Shown here one piece after another: positions 51,429 to 61,000 of a stretch of DNA of 64,000 nucleotides. The notes below the pieces were generated by a model. That model saw nothing but the letters and a program-made list of their open reading frames with translations. It had not been told where the DNA came from and made no database searches. Position 1 is the first letter of the stretch; each line of letters opens with the position of its first letter. The translations under genes were made by a program, and so were the position numbers. The stretch comes from Chitinophaga eiseniae (GTDB lineage: Bacteria; Bacteroidota; Bacteroidia; Chitinophagales; Chitinophagaceae): contig NZ_JABAHZ010000006.1 in assembly GCF_012641265.1 (NCBI RefSeq), positions 186,001 through 250,000 on the forward strand, read 5' to 3'.

Positions 51429-52197
51429 GTACCAGATGATTGTTTAGTTGTTGCACTGCTGTAGCAGTGAGCAGGGCATGCAGGTTCACTACTTCACCCA
51501 CCACGATAATAGCCGGGTTGCTCATCCCTGCAGCCGTAGCCCTCCAGGCAATATCTGTCACCGTACCGGTGATCATCTTTTGCTGCACGGTAGTCCCTTC
51601 TTGGATGATAGCCACCGGCGTGTCCTGCTTCCCGTGTGCCGCAAACAGCTCCATGATTTCGCTGAGCTTACTCATGGCCATCAGGATCACGACTGTAGCA
51701 GTGGAGCGGGCTGCCAGGGCAATATCTCCCGAAATATCACCAGAGCGGGTGGTGCCGGTAGTTACCCAAAAGCTTTCAGACATTCCCCGGCAGGTGAGCG
51801 GGATAAACTGCGAAGCCGGCACTGCTATGGCACTGGAGATACCTGGTATAACTTCCACCCCGATGCCGTGGTCTCTTGCGGCGGTGATTTCTTCCACTGC
51901 CCTGCCAAACACAAAGGGATCGCCGCCTTTGAGTCGCACCACATGCCCGTGCGCCATCGCCATTTCCACGATCAGGTGGTTGATTTCCTGCTGCGATAAG
52001 GCATGACATCCATACCGTTTACCTACAAACCGGATAATGGCGCCGGGGCGGGCATGGCATAGTAATGATTCATTGACCAATGCATCATATAATATAACAT
52101 CGGCCCGATGAATGGTATTGACCGCTTTCAGGGTGATCATTTCCGGGTCTCCGGGACCTGCTCCAACTAAAGATAGAAAGGGATTCGACACTGGCAT
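51403..52197 (-). CDS. cobA: Uroporphyrinogen-III C-methyltransferase (SUMT)
   Basis: A 264-residue SAM-dependent enzyme that methylates uroporphyrinogen III at C2 and C7 to give precorrin-2, the first committed step to siroheme. Motifs: FLSLVGAGPGDPEMITLKAV (SAM loop), ADVILYDALVNESLL, HGHVVRLKGGDPFVFGRAVEE, and VIPGISSAIAVPASQFIPLTCRG. It has only the methyltransferase domain and lacks the CysG dehydrogenase/ferrochelatase part, which must be encoded elsewhere. Its placement opposite nirB is explained by the siroheme need of nitrite reductase. The FNR-like regulator is translated from its 3' end. Confidence 0.93.
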   Translation of the reverse strand: MPVSNPFLSLVGAGPGDPEMITLKAVNTIHRADVILYDALVNESLLCHARPGAIIRFVGKRYGCHALSQQEINHLIVEMAMAHGHVVRLKGGDPFVFGRAVEEITAARDHGIGVEVIPGISSAIAVPASQFIPLTCRGMSESFWVTTGTTRSGDISGDIALAARSTATVVILMAMSKLSEIMELFAAHGKQDTPVAIIQEGTTVQQKMITGTVTDIAWRATAAGMSNPAIIVVGEVVNLHALLTATAVQQLNNHLVHEERQTRL

Positions 52198-52271
52198 ACA
52201 TATTATATTTAAATTTATATATCATATTTAACACTAATCATACATAAATTTAAAACAAAAACGCTTAATTT

Positions 52272-52287
52272 TATAATCAACATCATA
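52272..52287. promoter_or_regulatory. Second FNR-like site between cobA and nirB
   Basis: TATAAT, 4 bases (CAAC), ATCATA: one arm matches the palindrome at 49995-50012 exactly and the other differs at one position. It lies about midway in the 184-base A+T-rich divergent region, where it could serve both operons. I found no exact TAnnTTTG box here. Confidence 0.45.
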
Positions 52288-52381
52288 CACCCGCCTTAAA
52301 AATCATCTCCAAAACGCTAAATAACATTATATTAAATAATTTATAATATATCTGTTTTTTCTGATCCATAAATATAATCTA

Positions 52382-54877
52382 ATGAAAGTAGTAGTCATCG
52401 GAAACGGCATGGTGGGCTATAAATGCTGTGAAAAGCTAATAGCGAGGTCCGCCTCCTCCCCCCTCGAACTGGTTGTATTTGGAGAAGAACCCCGCCCTGC
52501 CTACGACCGCGTACATCTAACCTCCTGGTTCGATGGCAAAACAGCCAACGACCTTCTCCTCGCACCACTTAGCTGGTATACCGACAATGGCATCCGGCTT
52601 CACCTGGGCGACCCGGTCATGCAAATAGACCGGACACACAAAACCGTGACTTCATATAAAGGCATCACCGAACAGTATGATTACCTGGTAATCGCCACCG
52701 GCTCCGCGGCATTTGTTCCACCAGTACCCGGCATGGATAAAAAAGGTGTCTTTATTTACCGCACCATAGAAGACCTGGAAATGATGAAGGCCTATGCGCC
52801 ACAAGCCAGCTGCGGCGCCGTTATCGGCGGCGGCCTGCTCGGACTGGAGGCAGCGAAAGCCTTGCTCGACCTCGGCATCAGCAATACCCATGTGATCGAA
52901 TTCTCGCCCAGGCTGATGCCCCGGCAAATCGATGAACAAGGTTCTGCTATCCTCCAACATAAACTGCATCAACTGGGATTGAAAATACTCACCGGCAAAA
53001 ACACCCGGGAAGTAATGGGCGACGAAGCCGTTACCGGGCTACAGTTTGCAGACGATACCATCCTGCCAGCCGACATCGTAGTAGTATCCGCCGGCATCAA
53101 GCCCCGCGATGAGCTGGCCAGGGCCTGTGGCCTCGCTACCGGTCCCCGCGGCGGCATCATCGTAAATGAACAACTGCAAACCAGCGATCCCTATATATAT
53201 GCTGTTGGAGAATGTGCCCTGCATAATAATATGATCTATGGCCTGGTAGCCCCCGGCTACGAAATGGCGGAAGTAGCCGTTTCCCATATGTGCAGCGACC
53301 ATAAAGCCTTCACCGGCTTTGATATGAGTACCAAATTAAAACTCATTGGCGTAGATGTGGCCAGCTTCGGCGATCCGTTCCCAGCCCCCGACACCTGCCA
53401 TAGCATTGTATTTGAAGATAAATACAAAGGCACCTATAAACGTATCAACATCACACCCGACGGACAGTTCCTGCTGGGAGGCATCCTCATTGGCGATGCC
53501 GCAGCCTATAACCTGCTGCTGCAAACCGCCCGTAATAAAATGGTACTCCCCGCCAACCCGGAAGAACTACTGCTGGGAAGTCGCGGTACTGCCGACAATG
53601 GCGCCGGCGTAACTGCTCTGCCTGACGAAGCCATGATCTGCAGCTGCGAAAATGTGAGCAAAGGCGCTATTTGCCAGGCGGTAACCGACGGTCATGAAAC
53701 ACTGGACGACGTAAAAAAATGTACAAAAGCCGGCACCTGCTGCGGTGGTTGTACCCCCATGGTAAAAGACCTCATCACCGCTTCCATGAAAGCACAAGGC
53801 AAATATATCCGCAACGTGGTATGCGAACACTTTGCCTACTCCCGCCAGGAAATGCTGGATCTCATTAAACTGAAATCACTCCGTTCATTCGATGAAGTAC
53901 TGGACCACTACGGCTCCGGGGAAGGATGCGAAGTATGTAAACCAGTGGTAGCCTCTATCCTGGCCAGCCTGTGGAATGATATGATCCTGGACAAAGGCAA
54001 CGACACCGCCCAGGATTCCAACGACCGCTACCTGGCCAATATACAGAAAGGAGGCACCTACTCCGTAGTACCAAGAATTCCGGGCGGAGAAATTACACCC
54101 GAGAAATTAATTGTCATCGGGGAGATTGCTACTAAATATAATCTCTATACGAAAATTACCGGCGGACAACGTATCGACTTATTCGGCGCCCATCTCAGCG
54201 ACCTTCCGGACATCTGGGAAGAACTGATTGCCGCCGGCTTCGAAAGCGGTCACGCTTACGGGAAAGCACTCCGCACCGTAAAAAGCTGCGTAGGCTCCAC
54301 CTGGTGTCGCTTCGGACTGCACGACAGCGTTAGCTTCGCTATCCAGATAGAAGAAAGATACCGGGGACTGAGAGCACCGCATAAAATCAAATCCGCCGTA
54401 TCAGGTTGTATCCGCGAATGCGCGGAAGCCCAGTCGAAAGACTTCGGCATCATTGCTACCGAAAAAGGCTGGAACCTTTATGTATGCGGTAACGGCGGCT
54501 CCAAACCACAGCACGCACAACTCCTGGCAGCCGACCTCGACAGCGATACCTGTATCCGGTACATCGATCGCTTCCTGATGTTCTACATTAAAACAGCCGA
54601 TCCGCTTACCCGTACGGCCACCTGGCTCAACAAACTCGACGGTGGTATGGACTACCTCCGCAATGTAGTGGTGAACGATAGTCTCGGTATCGCCGAACAG
54701 CTGGAAGCCGCCATGCAACTGCTGGTCGACAATTACAAATGCGAATGGAGAGAAGTGGTGGAAAACCCCGAGCTGCGTAAACGTTTTTCCCACTTCGTAA
54801 ATGCACCGGCCGATAAAGACCCAACTGTAAAATTTGAAACCATGCGGGCACAGAAGAAAGCCGCAGAATGGAAATAA
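52382..54877 (+). CDS. nirB: NAD(P)H-dependent nitrite reductase, large subunit
   Basis: An 831-residue assimilatory nitrite reductase reducing nitrite to ammonium with six electrons in the cytoplasm. Domains: FAD/NAD(P) oxidoreductase (VVIGNGMVGYKCCEKL, GAVIGGGLLGLEAAKALLDL), BFD-like [2Fe-2S] region (CSCENVSKGAICQA, AGTCCGGCTPMVKDL, then GEGCEVCKPVVASILASLW), and nitrite/sulfite reductase ferredoxin-like plus siroheme domains. The siroheme/[4Fe-4S] cysteines are intact in KSCVGSTWCRFG (Cx5C) and SGCIRECAEA (Cx3C). It is the first gene of a six-gene plus-strand operon. Confidence 0.96.
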   Translation: MKVVVIGNGMVGYKCCEKLIARSASSPLELVVFGEEPRPAYDRVHLTSWFDGKTANDLLLAPLSWYTDNGIRLHLGDPVMQIDRTHKTVTSYKGITEQYDYLVIATGSAAFVPPVPGMDKKGVFIYRTIEDLEMMKAYAPQASCGAVIGGGLLGLEAAKALLDLGISNTHVIEFSPRLMPRQIDEQGSAILQHKLHQLGLKILTGKNTREVMGDEAVTGLQFADDTILPADIVVVSAGIKPRDELARACGLATGPRGGIIVNEQLQTSDPYIYAVGECALHNNMIYGLVAPGYEMAEVAVSHMCSDHKAFTGFDMSTKLKLIGVDVASFGDPFPAPDTCHSIVFEDKYKGTYKRINITPDGQFLLGGILIGDAAAYNLLLQTARNKMVLPANPEELLLGSRGTADNGAGVTALPDEAMICSCENVSKGAICQAVTDGHETLDDVKKCTKAGTCCGGCTPMVKDLITASMKAQGKYIRNVVCEHFAYSRQEMLDLIKLKSLRSFDEVLDHYGSGEGCEVCKPVVASILASLWNDMILDKGNDTAQDSNDRYLANIQKGGTYSVVPRIPGGEITPEKLIVIGEIATKYNLYTKITGGQRIDLFGAHLSDLPDIWEELIAAGFESGHAYGKALRTVKSCVGSTWCRFGLHDSVSFAIQIEERYRGLRAPHKIKSAVSGCIRECAEAQSKDFGIIATEKGWNLYVCGNGGSKPQHAQLLAADLDSDTCIRYIDRFLMFYIKTADPLTRTATWLNKLDGGMDYLRNVVVNDSLGIAEQLEAAMQLLVDNYKCEWREVVENPELRKRFSHFVNAPADKDPTVKFETMRAQKKAAEWK

Positions 54878-54896
54878 TTTCTTTACACAAAAATAT

Positions 54897-55280
54897 ATGG
54901 CTATGTCTACTACTCACACTACCACCGGCACCTGGTTCTTTGCCTGCAAAACAACGGATGTACCCACCAATGGAGGCGTATGCGTAAAGTACAATGATGA
55001 ACAGATTGCATTATTCTTTTTTGCCCGCAGAAATGAATGGTATGCAACCCAGAATCTTTGTCCGCACCGCCGCCAGATGGCCCTCAGCCGCGGCATGACC
55101 GGCACCGTGCAAGATGAGCCCAAAGTAGCCTGTCCATTTCACAAAAAGACCTTCTCCCTGAAAGACGGCCGTTGCCTCTCCGACGAACATGAATGTTCCC
55201 TCACCACCTATCCCGTAAAGATTGTGGATGACCGGGTATACATCAACGTAGCAGAGATACCGGTGATGGCAGAAGTGTAA
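54897..55280 (+). CDS. nirD: Nitrite reductase small subunit, Rieske type
   Basis: A 127-residue partner of NirB. The Rieske-like [2Fe-2S] ligands are visible: Cys and His in NLCPHRRQMALSRG and Cys and His in ACPFHKKTFSLKDGRCL. In characterised NirBD enzymes some NirD proteins lack the cluster, whereas here both pairs are complete. The ATG at 54897, 20 bases after the nirB stop, is the best start (MAMSTTHTTTGTW). A second Met two codons later is an alternative. Confidence 0.93.
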   Translation: MAMSTTHTTTGTWFFACKTTDVPTNGGVCVKYNDEQIALFFFARRNEWYATQNLCPHRRQMALSRGMTGTVQDEPKVACPFHKKTFSLKDGRCLSDEHECSLTTYPVKIVDDRVYINVAEIPVMAEV

Positions 55281-55361
55281 AAGACGAAACCCGGCAGCTG
55301 GCAGGCTGACCGGGCTTCTGATCCGGAAATGATTGGCTCATTCAAAATCAACCAAAGTTAC

Positions 55362-56684
55362 ATGAAAAAATGGTTCTCCCGCAGGGTATCTATGATACTC
55401 CCCGGACTACTGCTGTCGCAGTACGGCTATGCCCAGCTTTCGCTCGGCGCCCAGCTCCGGACCCGCACCGAATTGCGCGACGGACAAGCAGCGCCACAGG
55501 TACAAGGCGCTGCACCGGCTTTTTTCACCTCCCAGCGCACCCGGCTCATCGCAGGATTTAACGCCTACCGGATTAAACTGGGACTAACGGTACAGGATGT
55601 ACGTGTATGGGGACAGGATGTATCTACCCTTAACCGCACTACCACGCCTGATAACAACGGCTTTATGCTGCATGAAGCCTGGGCCGAAATATTGCTGACC
55701 GACACTATCGTAAAAAATAAAGCACTGTCACTGAAAATTGGCAGGCAGGAACTGGTATACGACGACAGCCGCCTGCTGGGTAATCTCGACTGGCTGCAAC
55801 AGGGCCGGCGCCATGATGCTGCCGTACTAAAATATGAAAGCAATAGCTGGATCATGCACGCCGGCGCGGCTTTCAATCAGAACAAGGAAAATGCCTCTGG
55901 TACCGTGTACAATGCCACCCCTCCCGGCAATTACACTGCCAATACCAATGGAGGCAATGCCTATAAAAGCATGGAATTCCTGTATGTTTCCAGGAAGCTG
56001 CATGCAGGCAACCTGTCTTTCCTGTTCCTGTCCGACCAGTTTTCCAAATATCATACAGACAGTGTGGAACATGTAGCAGTAAAAGTATGGGAACAGGGTA
56101 CCCATCAGCGCATGACCACCGGCCTGTTTTATACGCAACAGTTCAATCGCATTGCCTTCACCGCTGCCGCCTATCAACAGTTTGGCACTAACGCCAACGG
56201 ACAAACGATAGATGGCCGCCTGTTAGCCGCCTCCTTCTTATATAGTGTGAGCCCGGCCTTCAGCGCAGGCGCTGGCGTGGATTATACCAACCCGGATTTT
56301 GACCCGTTGTACGGCACCCCGCATAAGTTCTGGGGTAACATGGATTACTTCTATGTAGCCAGCGGTTTTGGCAACAAAGGGTTGCAGGATTACTATATCA
56401 AAACCCGGCTGAAATCCGGCAAGCGATGGGCTTTCACCGGCGATGTACATGAGTTTTACAGCGCCGCCGCCATTGCAGGCATGTCGAAACAATTTGGTAC
56501 GGAAACGGATGTAACGGCCAACTATACCCTCACCAAAATGGTGGGCCTGGAAGCCGGCTACAGCCACTTCTGGAATACCAATACGCTTACCTCTCCTGCG
56601 GTAAAAAATATCAGGAATGCTGCCAGTAACAGTAACTGGGCTTACCTGTCTGTCAATATCCGGCCTGAGTGGCTGATTAAATAA
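55362..56684 (+). CDS. Outer-membrane beta-barrel porin, alginate-export-like
   Basis: A 440-residue outer-membrane protein with a signal peptide (SMILPGLLLSQYGYAQ) and many alternating amphipathic strands, for example LSLGAQLRTRTELRDG, RLIAGFNAYRIKLGLTVQDV, KALSLKIGRQELVYDDSRLLG and GRRHDAAVLKYE. This pattern matches the alginate_export barrel family (AlgE-like). The terminal Lys is preceded by aromatic strands (WAYLSVNIRPEWLIK). The ATG at 55362 begins the signal peptide. It sits between nirD and narK, so it may be the outer-membrane pore for nitrate/nitrite. This is inferred from position only. Confidence 0.78.
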   Translation: MKKWFSRRVSMILPGLLLSQYGYAQLSLGAQLRTRTELRDGQAAPQVQGAAPAFFTSQRTRLIAGFNAYRIKLGLTVQDVRVWGQDVSTLNRTTTPDNNGFMLHEAWAEILLTDTIVKNKALSLKIGRQELVYDDSRLLGNLDWLQQGRRHDAAVLKYESNSWIMHAGAAFNQNKENASGTVYNATPPGNYTANTNGGNAYKSMEFLYVSRKLHAGNLSFLFLSDQFSKYHTDSVEHVAVKVWEQGTHQRMTTGLFYTQQFNRIAFTAAAYQQFGTNANGQTIDGRLLAASFLYSVSPAFSAGAGVDYTNPDFDPLYGTPHKFWGNMDYFYVASGFGNKGLQDYYIKTRLKSGKRWAFTGDVHEFYSAAAIAGMSKQFGTETDVTANYTLTKMVGLEAGYSHFWNTNTLTSPAVKNIRNAASNSNWAYLSVNIRPEWLIK

Positions 56685-56701
56685 CCCGAAAAAATACGAC
56701 T

Positions 56702-57991
56702 ATGGCTGCTCCGCTAGATAAAATAAAACTCTTTAGTCTGAATACCATACAGATGCGCACGTTTCACATCACGTGGCTGATGTTTTTTGTTTGCTTCTTT
56801 GGCTGGTTTGGCCTGGCGCCGTTGATGCCGACCATCCGTACCGACCTGGGACTTAGCAAAGCACAGGTAGGCAATATTATTATTGCTTCTGTATCCGGAA
56901 CTATCATTGCCCGGTTAATCATAGGCAGGCTCTGTGATACCTGGGGACCCCGCAAGACAGCCATCCGGCTGTTGCTGGTAGGTTCCATCCCGGTGTTCCT
57001 GGTAGGGTTGTCGAGAGACTATACCTCTTTCCTGCTGTTTCGTTTAGCCATCAGCGTGATAGGTGGTTCATTTGTGATCACACAGTTTCATACTTCGCTG
57101 ATGTTTGCGCCGTCCATCAAAGGCACTGCCAACGCCATTACCGGTGGATGGGGTAATTTGGGTGGCGGTGTTACCAATATGGTGATGCCCATAATTTTTG
57201 CGGCTATTGTAGGTTTTGGTTACAGTAATGCTTCGGCCTGGCGATATGCCATGATAGTACCGGGGCTGATGATGCTGGGGGTAGCCTATTTATATTATCG
57301 TTTCACCAAAGATACGCCCAATGGCAACTTTGATGAAATCGGTCATCATCGTAAAAACGAAAAAACGGACTGGTCAATATTGGGCGACTGGCGTATCTGG
57401 GCACTCACCCTGGCATATGGGATGTGCTTCGGTATGGAAATTACGTTCGACAATGTGGCGTCGCTGCATTTCGTGGATACCTTCCATCTTTCTCAAGGCA
57501 GCGCAGGGTTCTGGGCGGGCATATTTGGTTTTATGAACCTTTTTGCCCGGGCATTGGGTGGCATTATATCAGACAAAGTAGGCGCTAAATCAGGCATGAA
57601 AGGCAAAGGATGGCTCCTGGCCCTGATGCTGCTGGCGGAAGGAATCGGATTATTATTATTTGCCCAGGCAGGCTCCCTGGTGATCGCCATTATGGCGATG
57701 CTAAGCTTTGCCCTGTTTCTCAAGATGGCCAATGGCGCCACTTACGGCATTGTCCCTTTTATCAATGAAAAAAATGCGGGACTGGTCAGCGGCATCGTAG
57801 GAGCCGGTGGCAATATGGGTGGCATGTTATTCGGATTCCTGTTTAAATCAGATAGCATCACCTACGTACAGGCCTTTACATATATCGGGTTTATTGTGAT
57901 CGGTGTTTCCTGTATCGTGATGCTGACAAGATTCGTTCGCCAACCGGCCACCAGCGAAGCAGCGGTAAATGTGCCCGTAGCAGTATCCTAA
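56702..57991 (+). CDS. narK: NarK-type nitrate/nitrite MFS transporter
   Basis: A 429-residue inner-membrane MFS protein with 12 predicted helices. Two nitrate-signature glycine motifs are present: NAITGGWGNLGGGVTNMVMP and GIVGAGGNMGGMLFGF. The N-terminal TM1 region (WLMFFVCFFGWFGLAPLMPT) and RLIIGRLCDTWGPRK loop are typical. It would bring nitrate in, by H+ symport or nitrate/nitrite antiport. Context (between nirBD and nitrate reductase) supports assimilatory uptake. The gene starts 17 bases after the porin gene. Confidence 0.94.
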   Translation: MAAPLDKIKLFSLNTIQMRTFHITWLMFFVCFFGWFGLAPLMPTIRTDLGLSKAQVGNIIIASVSGTIIARLIIGRLCDTWGPRKTAIRLLLVGSIPVFLVGLSRDYTSFLLFRLAISVIGGSFVITQFHTSLMFAPSIKGTANAITGGWGNLGGGVTNMVMPIIFAAIVGFGYSNASAWRYAMIVPGLMMLGVAYLYYRFTKDTPNGNFDEIGHHRKNEKTDWSILGDWRIWALTLAYGMCFGMEITFDNVASLHFVDTFHLSQGSAGFWAGIFGFMNLFARALGGIISDKVGAKSGMKGKGWLLALMLLAEGIGLLLFAQAGSLVIAIMAMLSFALFLKMANGATYGIVPFINEKNAGLVSGIVGAGGNMGGMLFGFLFKSDSITYVQAFTYIGFIVIGVSCIVMLTRFVRQPATSEAAVNVPVAVS

Positions 57992-58011
57992 CTCATTTTT
58001 AAAATTCCGGC

Positions 58012-61000
58012 ATGCAAGCAACATTCAAAACCACCTGTTGTTATTGTGGGGTAGGTTGTGGTATCGTAGTAGAAAAAGACCGGCAAGGTAAGCTGCATGT
58101 AGCAGGTGACAAAGCGCACCCTGTAAATAAGGGCATGCTTTGTTCCAAAGGTATGAACCTGCACTATACGGTAATGGATACCTCCGACAGGCTGCTATAT
58201 CCTGAAATGCGCTATCACCGGGATCTTCCGAGGAAAAGGGTGAGCTGGGACCAGGCATTGGAAAGAACTGCTGCTGTATTTGCCGCCATTATAAAACAAC
58301 ATGGTCCCGATGCCGTAGCTTTCTACGCATCGGGGCAGTGTTTAACAGAGGAATACTATGTGGTAAATAAGCTGATCAAAGGATTTATTGGCAGTAACAA
58401 CATCGATACTAATTCCCGCTTATGTATGAGCAGCGCGGTAGCTGCCTATAAGATGGCCCTGGGAGAAGATGCGGTACCAGGTACCTACGATGATATAGAA
58501 CAGGCCGATTGTATTTTTGTAGCCGGCGCTAACCCCGCCTGGTGCCATCCTATTTTATGGCGCCGGGTAGAAGCCGCCAGGGCCGCTAATCCTTCGATGA
58601 AAATCATTGTCAGCGATCCGCGGGTTACCCAGAGCTGTGCAATAGCCGACCTCCACTTACAGGTAAATCCCGGTACCGACATCGTTTTGCACCATGCCAT
58701 TGGCCGCGCCCTGATCACCGCCGGTCATACCAACAGCCAGTTTATCCAGGCACATACCAATGGTTACGATCAGTACAAGGATATCGTGATGGAACGGAGC
58801 ATAGAAGAAGCGGCTGCCATTTGTGGTATTACCCCGGGGGAGATATATACCGCGGCAGATTATATCGGCAACGCTACCGGCTTCATGACTTTCTGGACCA
58901 TGGGGCTGAATCAAAGTGTGGTGGGCGTGAACAAGAACCTGAGTTTGATTAATCTCCACCTGATCACCGGCCATATTGGCAAACCCGGCAGCGGGCCGTT
59001 TTCATTAACCGGTCAGCCTAATGCGATGGGCGGCCGTGAGGTAGGAGGCTTATCCAACCTGTTGCCGGCCCACCGGGTACTCAGCAATCCGAAGCACCGG
59101 GCAGAAGTGCAGGCCTTCTGGGGAGGCACTACCTTATCAGATAAACCGGGGCTCACCGCCACGGAAATGTTTACCGCATTGAACGACGGCCGGCTGAAAG
59201 CCATCTGGATCATGTGTACTAATCCACTGGTAAGCCTGCCGGATGTACGCTTTGCAGAAGCGGCGCTGCAAAAGGCAAAATTTGTAGTAGTACAGGAAAT
59301 TTCCAACAAGCCGGAAACCCTGCGTTACGCCGATGTAGTGTTGCCTGCCGCCGCATGGACAGAAAAAGAAGGTACGATGACCAATGCCGAAAGGCGCATC
59401 AGCTATCTGACCAAAATTACCGATGCACCCGGAGAAGCCTTACCGGATGCGGAAATTATCTGCCGCTTCGCCAAAAAGATGGGATATCACGGTTTCGACT
59501 ATACGAATATGTCAGAAATCTATGACGAGCATTGCCGCCTCACCGCGGGCACCAACATCGACATCAGTCACCTGAACTATAGCACCCTTAAAGCAAAGCG
59601 CAGTGTACAATGGCCGTATCATACCGGCAGTGGCACTCCCCGCCTGTTTGAAGATCATGCATTTTACACGCCGGATCAGCGCGCCGTTATCCACAGCTTT
59701 GAAGATGCCAATCATTCTGAACCGCTCAGCCCCGAACGTCCGCTGATACTCACTACCGGCCGTATACGCGATCAGTGGCATACGATGAGTAAAACAGGCA
59801 AGGTGAGCAAACTGAAACAACATATTGCCTCCTCTTTCCTGGAAATACACCCGGAAGATGCCCGGCAGCGCCATATCAAAGAAGGCGATATTGTAACGGT
59901 GAGCAATGGGCGGGGAAATGTGCGGGTAAAAGCACAACTCAGCAACAGCATCAAACAGGGCGTTGTTTTTTTACCCATGCACTGGGGCAAAATTTTAAAT
60001 AGCGACCTGCATCGCGCCAATAACCTCACCAATCATTTACTGGACCCTATTTCCAAACAACCGGATTTTAAATATTCCGCCGTACAGGTACATCGCTACC
60101 AGAAGCCAAAACAAAAAATAGTGATCATTGGCGCAGGTGCAGGCGCCTGCGGATTTGTGAAATCGTACCGGGAATTGAATACCACTGATGAAATTGTGGT
60201 ATTCAGCAAAGAAAACCTGCCGTTTTACAACCGGGTAATGCTGCCTGATTATATCAGTGGCACCCAGCAATGGAAGCAGCTGGTGAAAATGACCCGCCAG
60301 GAAGAAGCCGCGCACCGCATTACGCTGCATCGCGGGGTGAGCATTACTCATATAGACCGCGGTAACAAGCAGGTAACAGACAGTAACGGCGACGTACATA
60401 CGTACGACATACTTCTGATGGCTACCGGTAGCCGGGCAGCCACCCTGCGTGATATCCCGCCTATTCCCGGCATCTTCACCATGCGCACCCGTATGGATGC
60501 TGATGGCTTCAAACAACATATACATCCTTCCGGGGGGAAAGTAATGATAGTGGGTGGTGGCCTGTTGGGGATAGAGCTGGCAGCATCTCTCAAAGAAATT
60601 AATATAGACGTAGGCGTTATACAGCGTACTTCCCGGCTCATGGACCGGCAGCTCGATACGCTGGGAGGACAGCTCCTGTACGAAGAGCTGACCGACCGGG
60701 GCATCGACATCATCTACAACGATGAAATAGACCGGTTCATCGGGCAAACACAACTGGAAGGCATCCGCATGAAAAGTGGGGTGTACATTCCCTGCCAGGC
60801 GGTGGTGATGAGCATCGGCACCGTACCCAATATAGAACTGGCGCAGGCGGCGCAATTGCAGTGCAACCGGGGCGTGGTAGTAAATGAATACCTGCAAACC
60901 AGCGATTCGGATATTTATGCCATTGGCGAAATAGCAGCTTTCAATGGCGTGTTGTATGGCATCACCGCGGCCGCCGAGCAACAAGCTGCCGTGGTAGCGC

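Noticed and set aside
52198..52381. Very A+T-rich region considered as a replication origin or riboswitch
   Set aside because: I see no DnaA-box cluster and no conserved RNA folding pattern. A divergent promoter region for cobA and nirB explains it.
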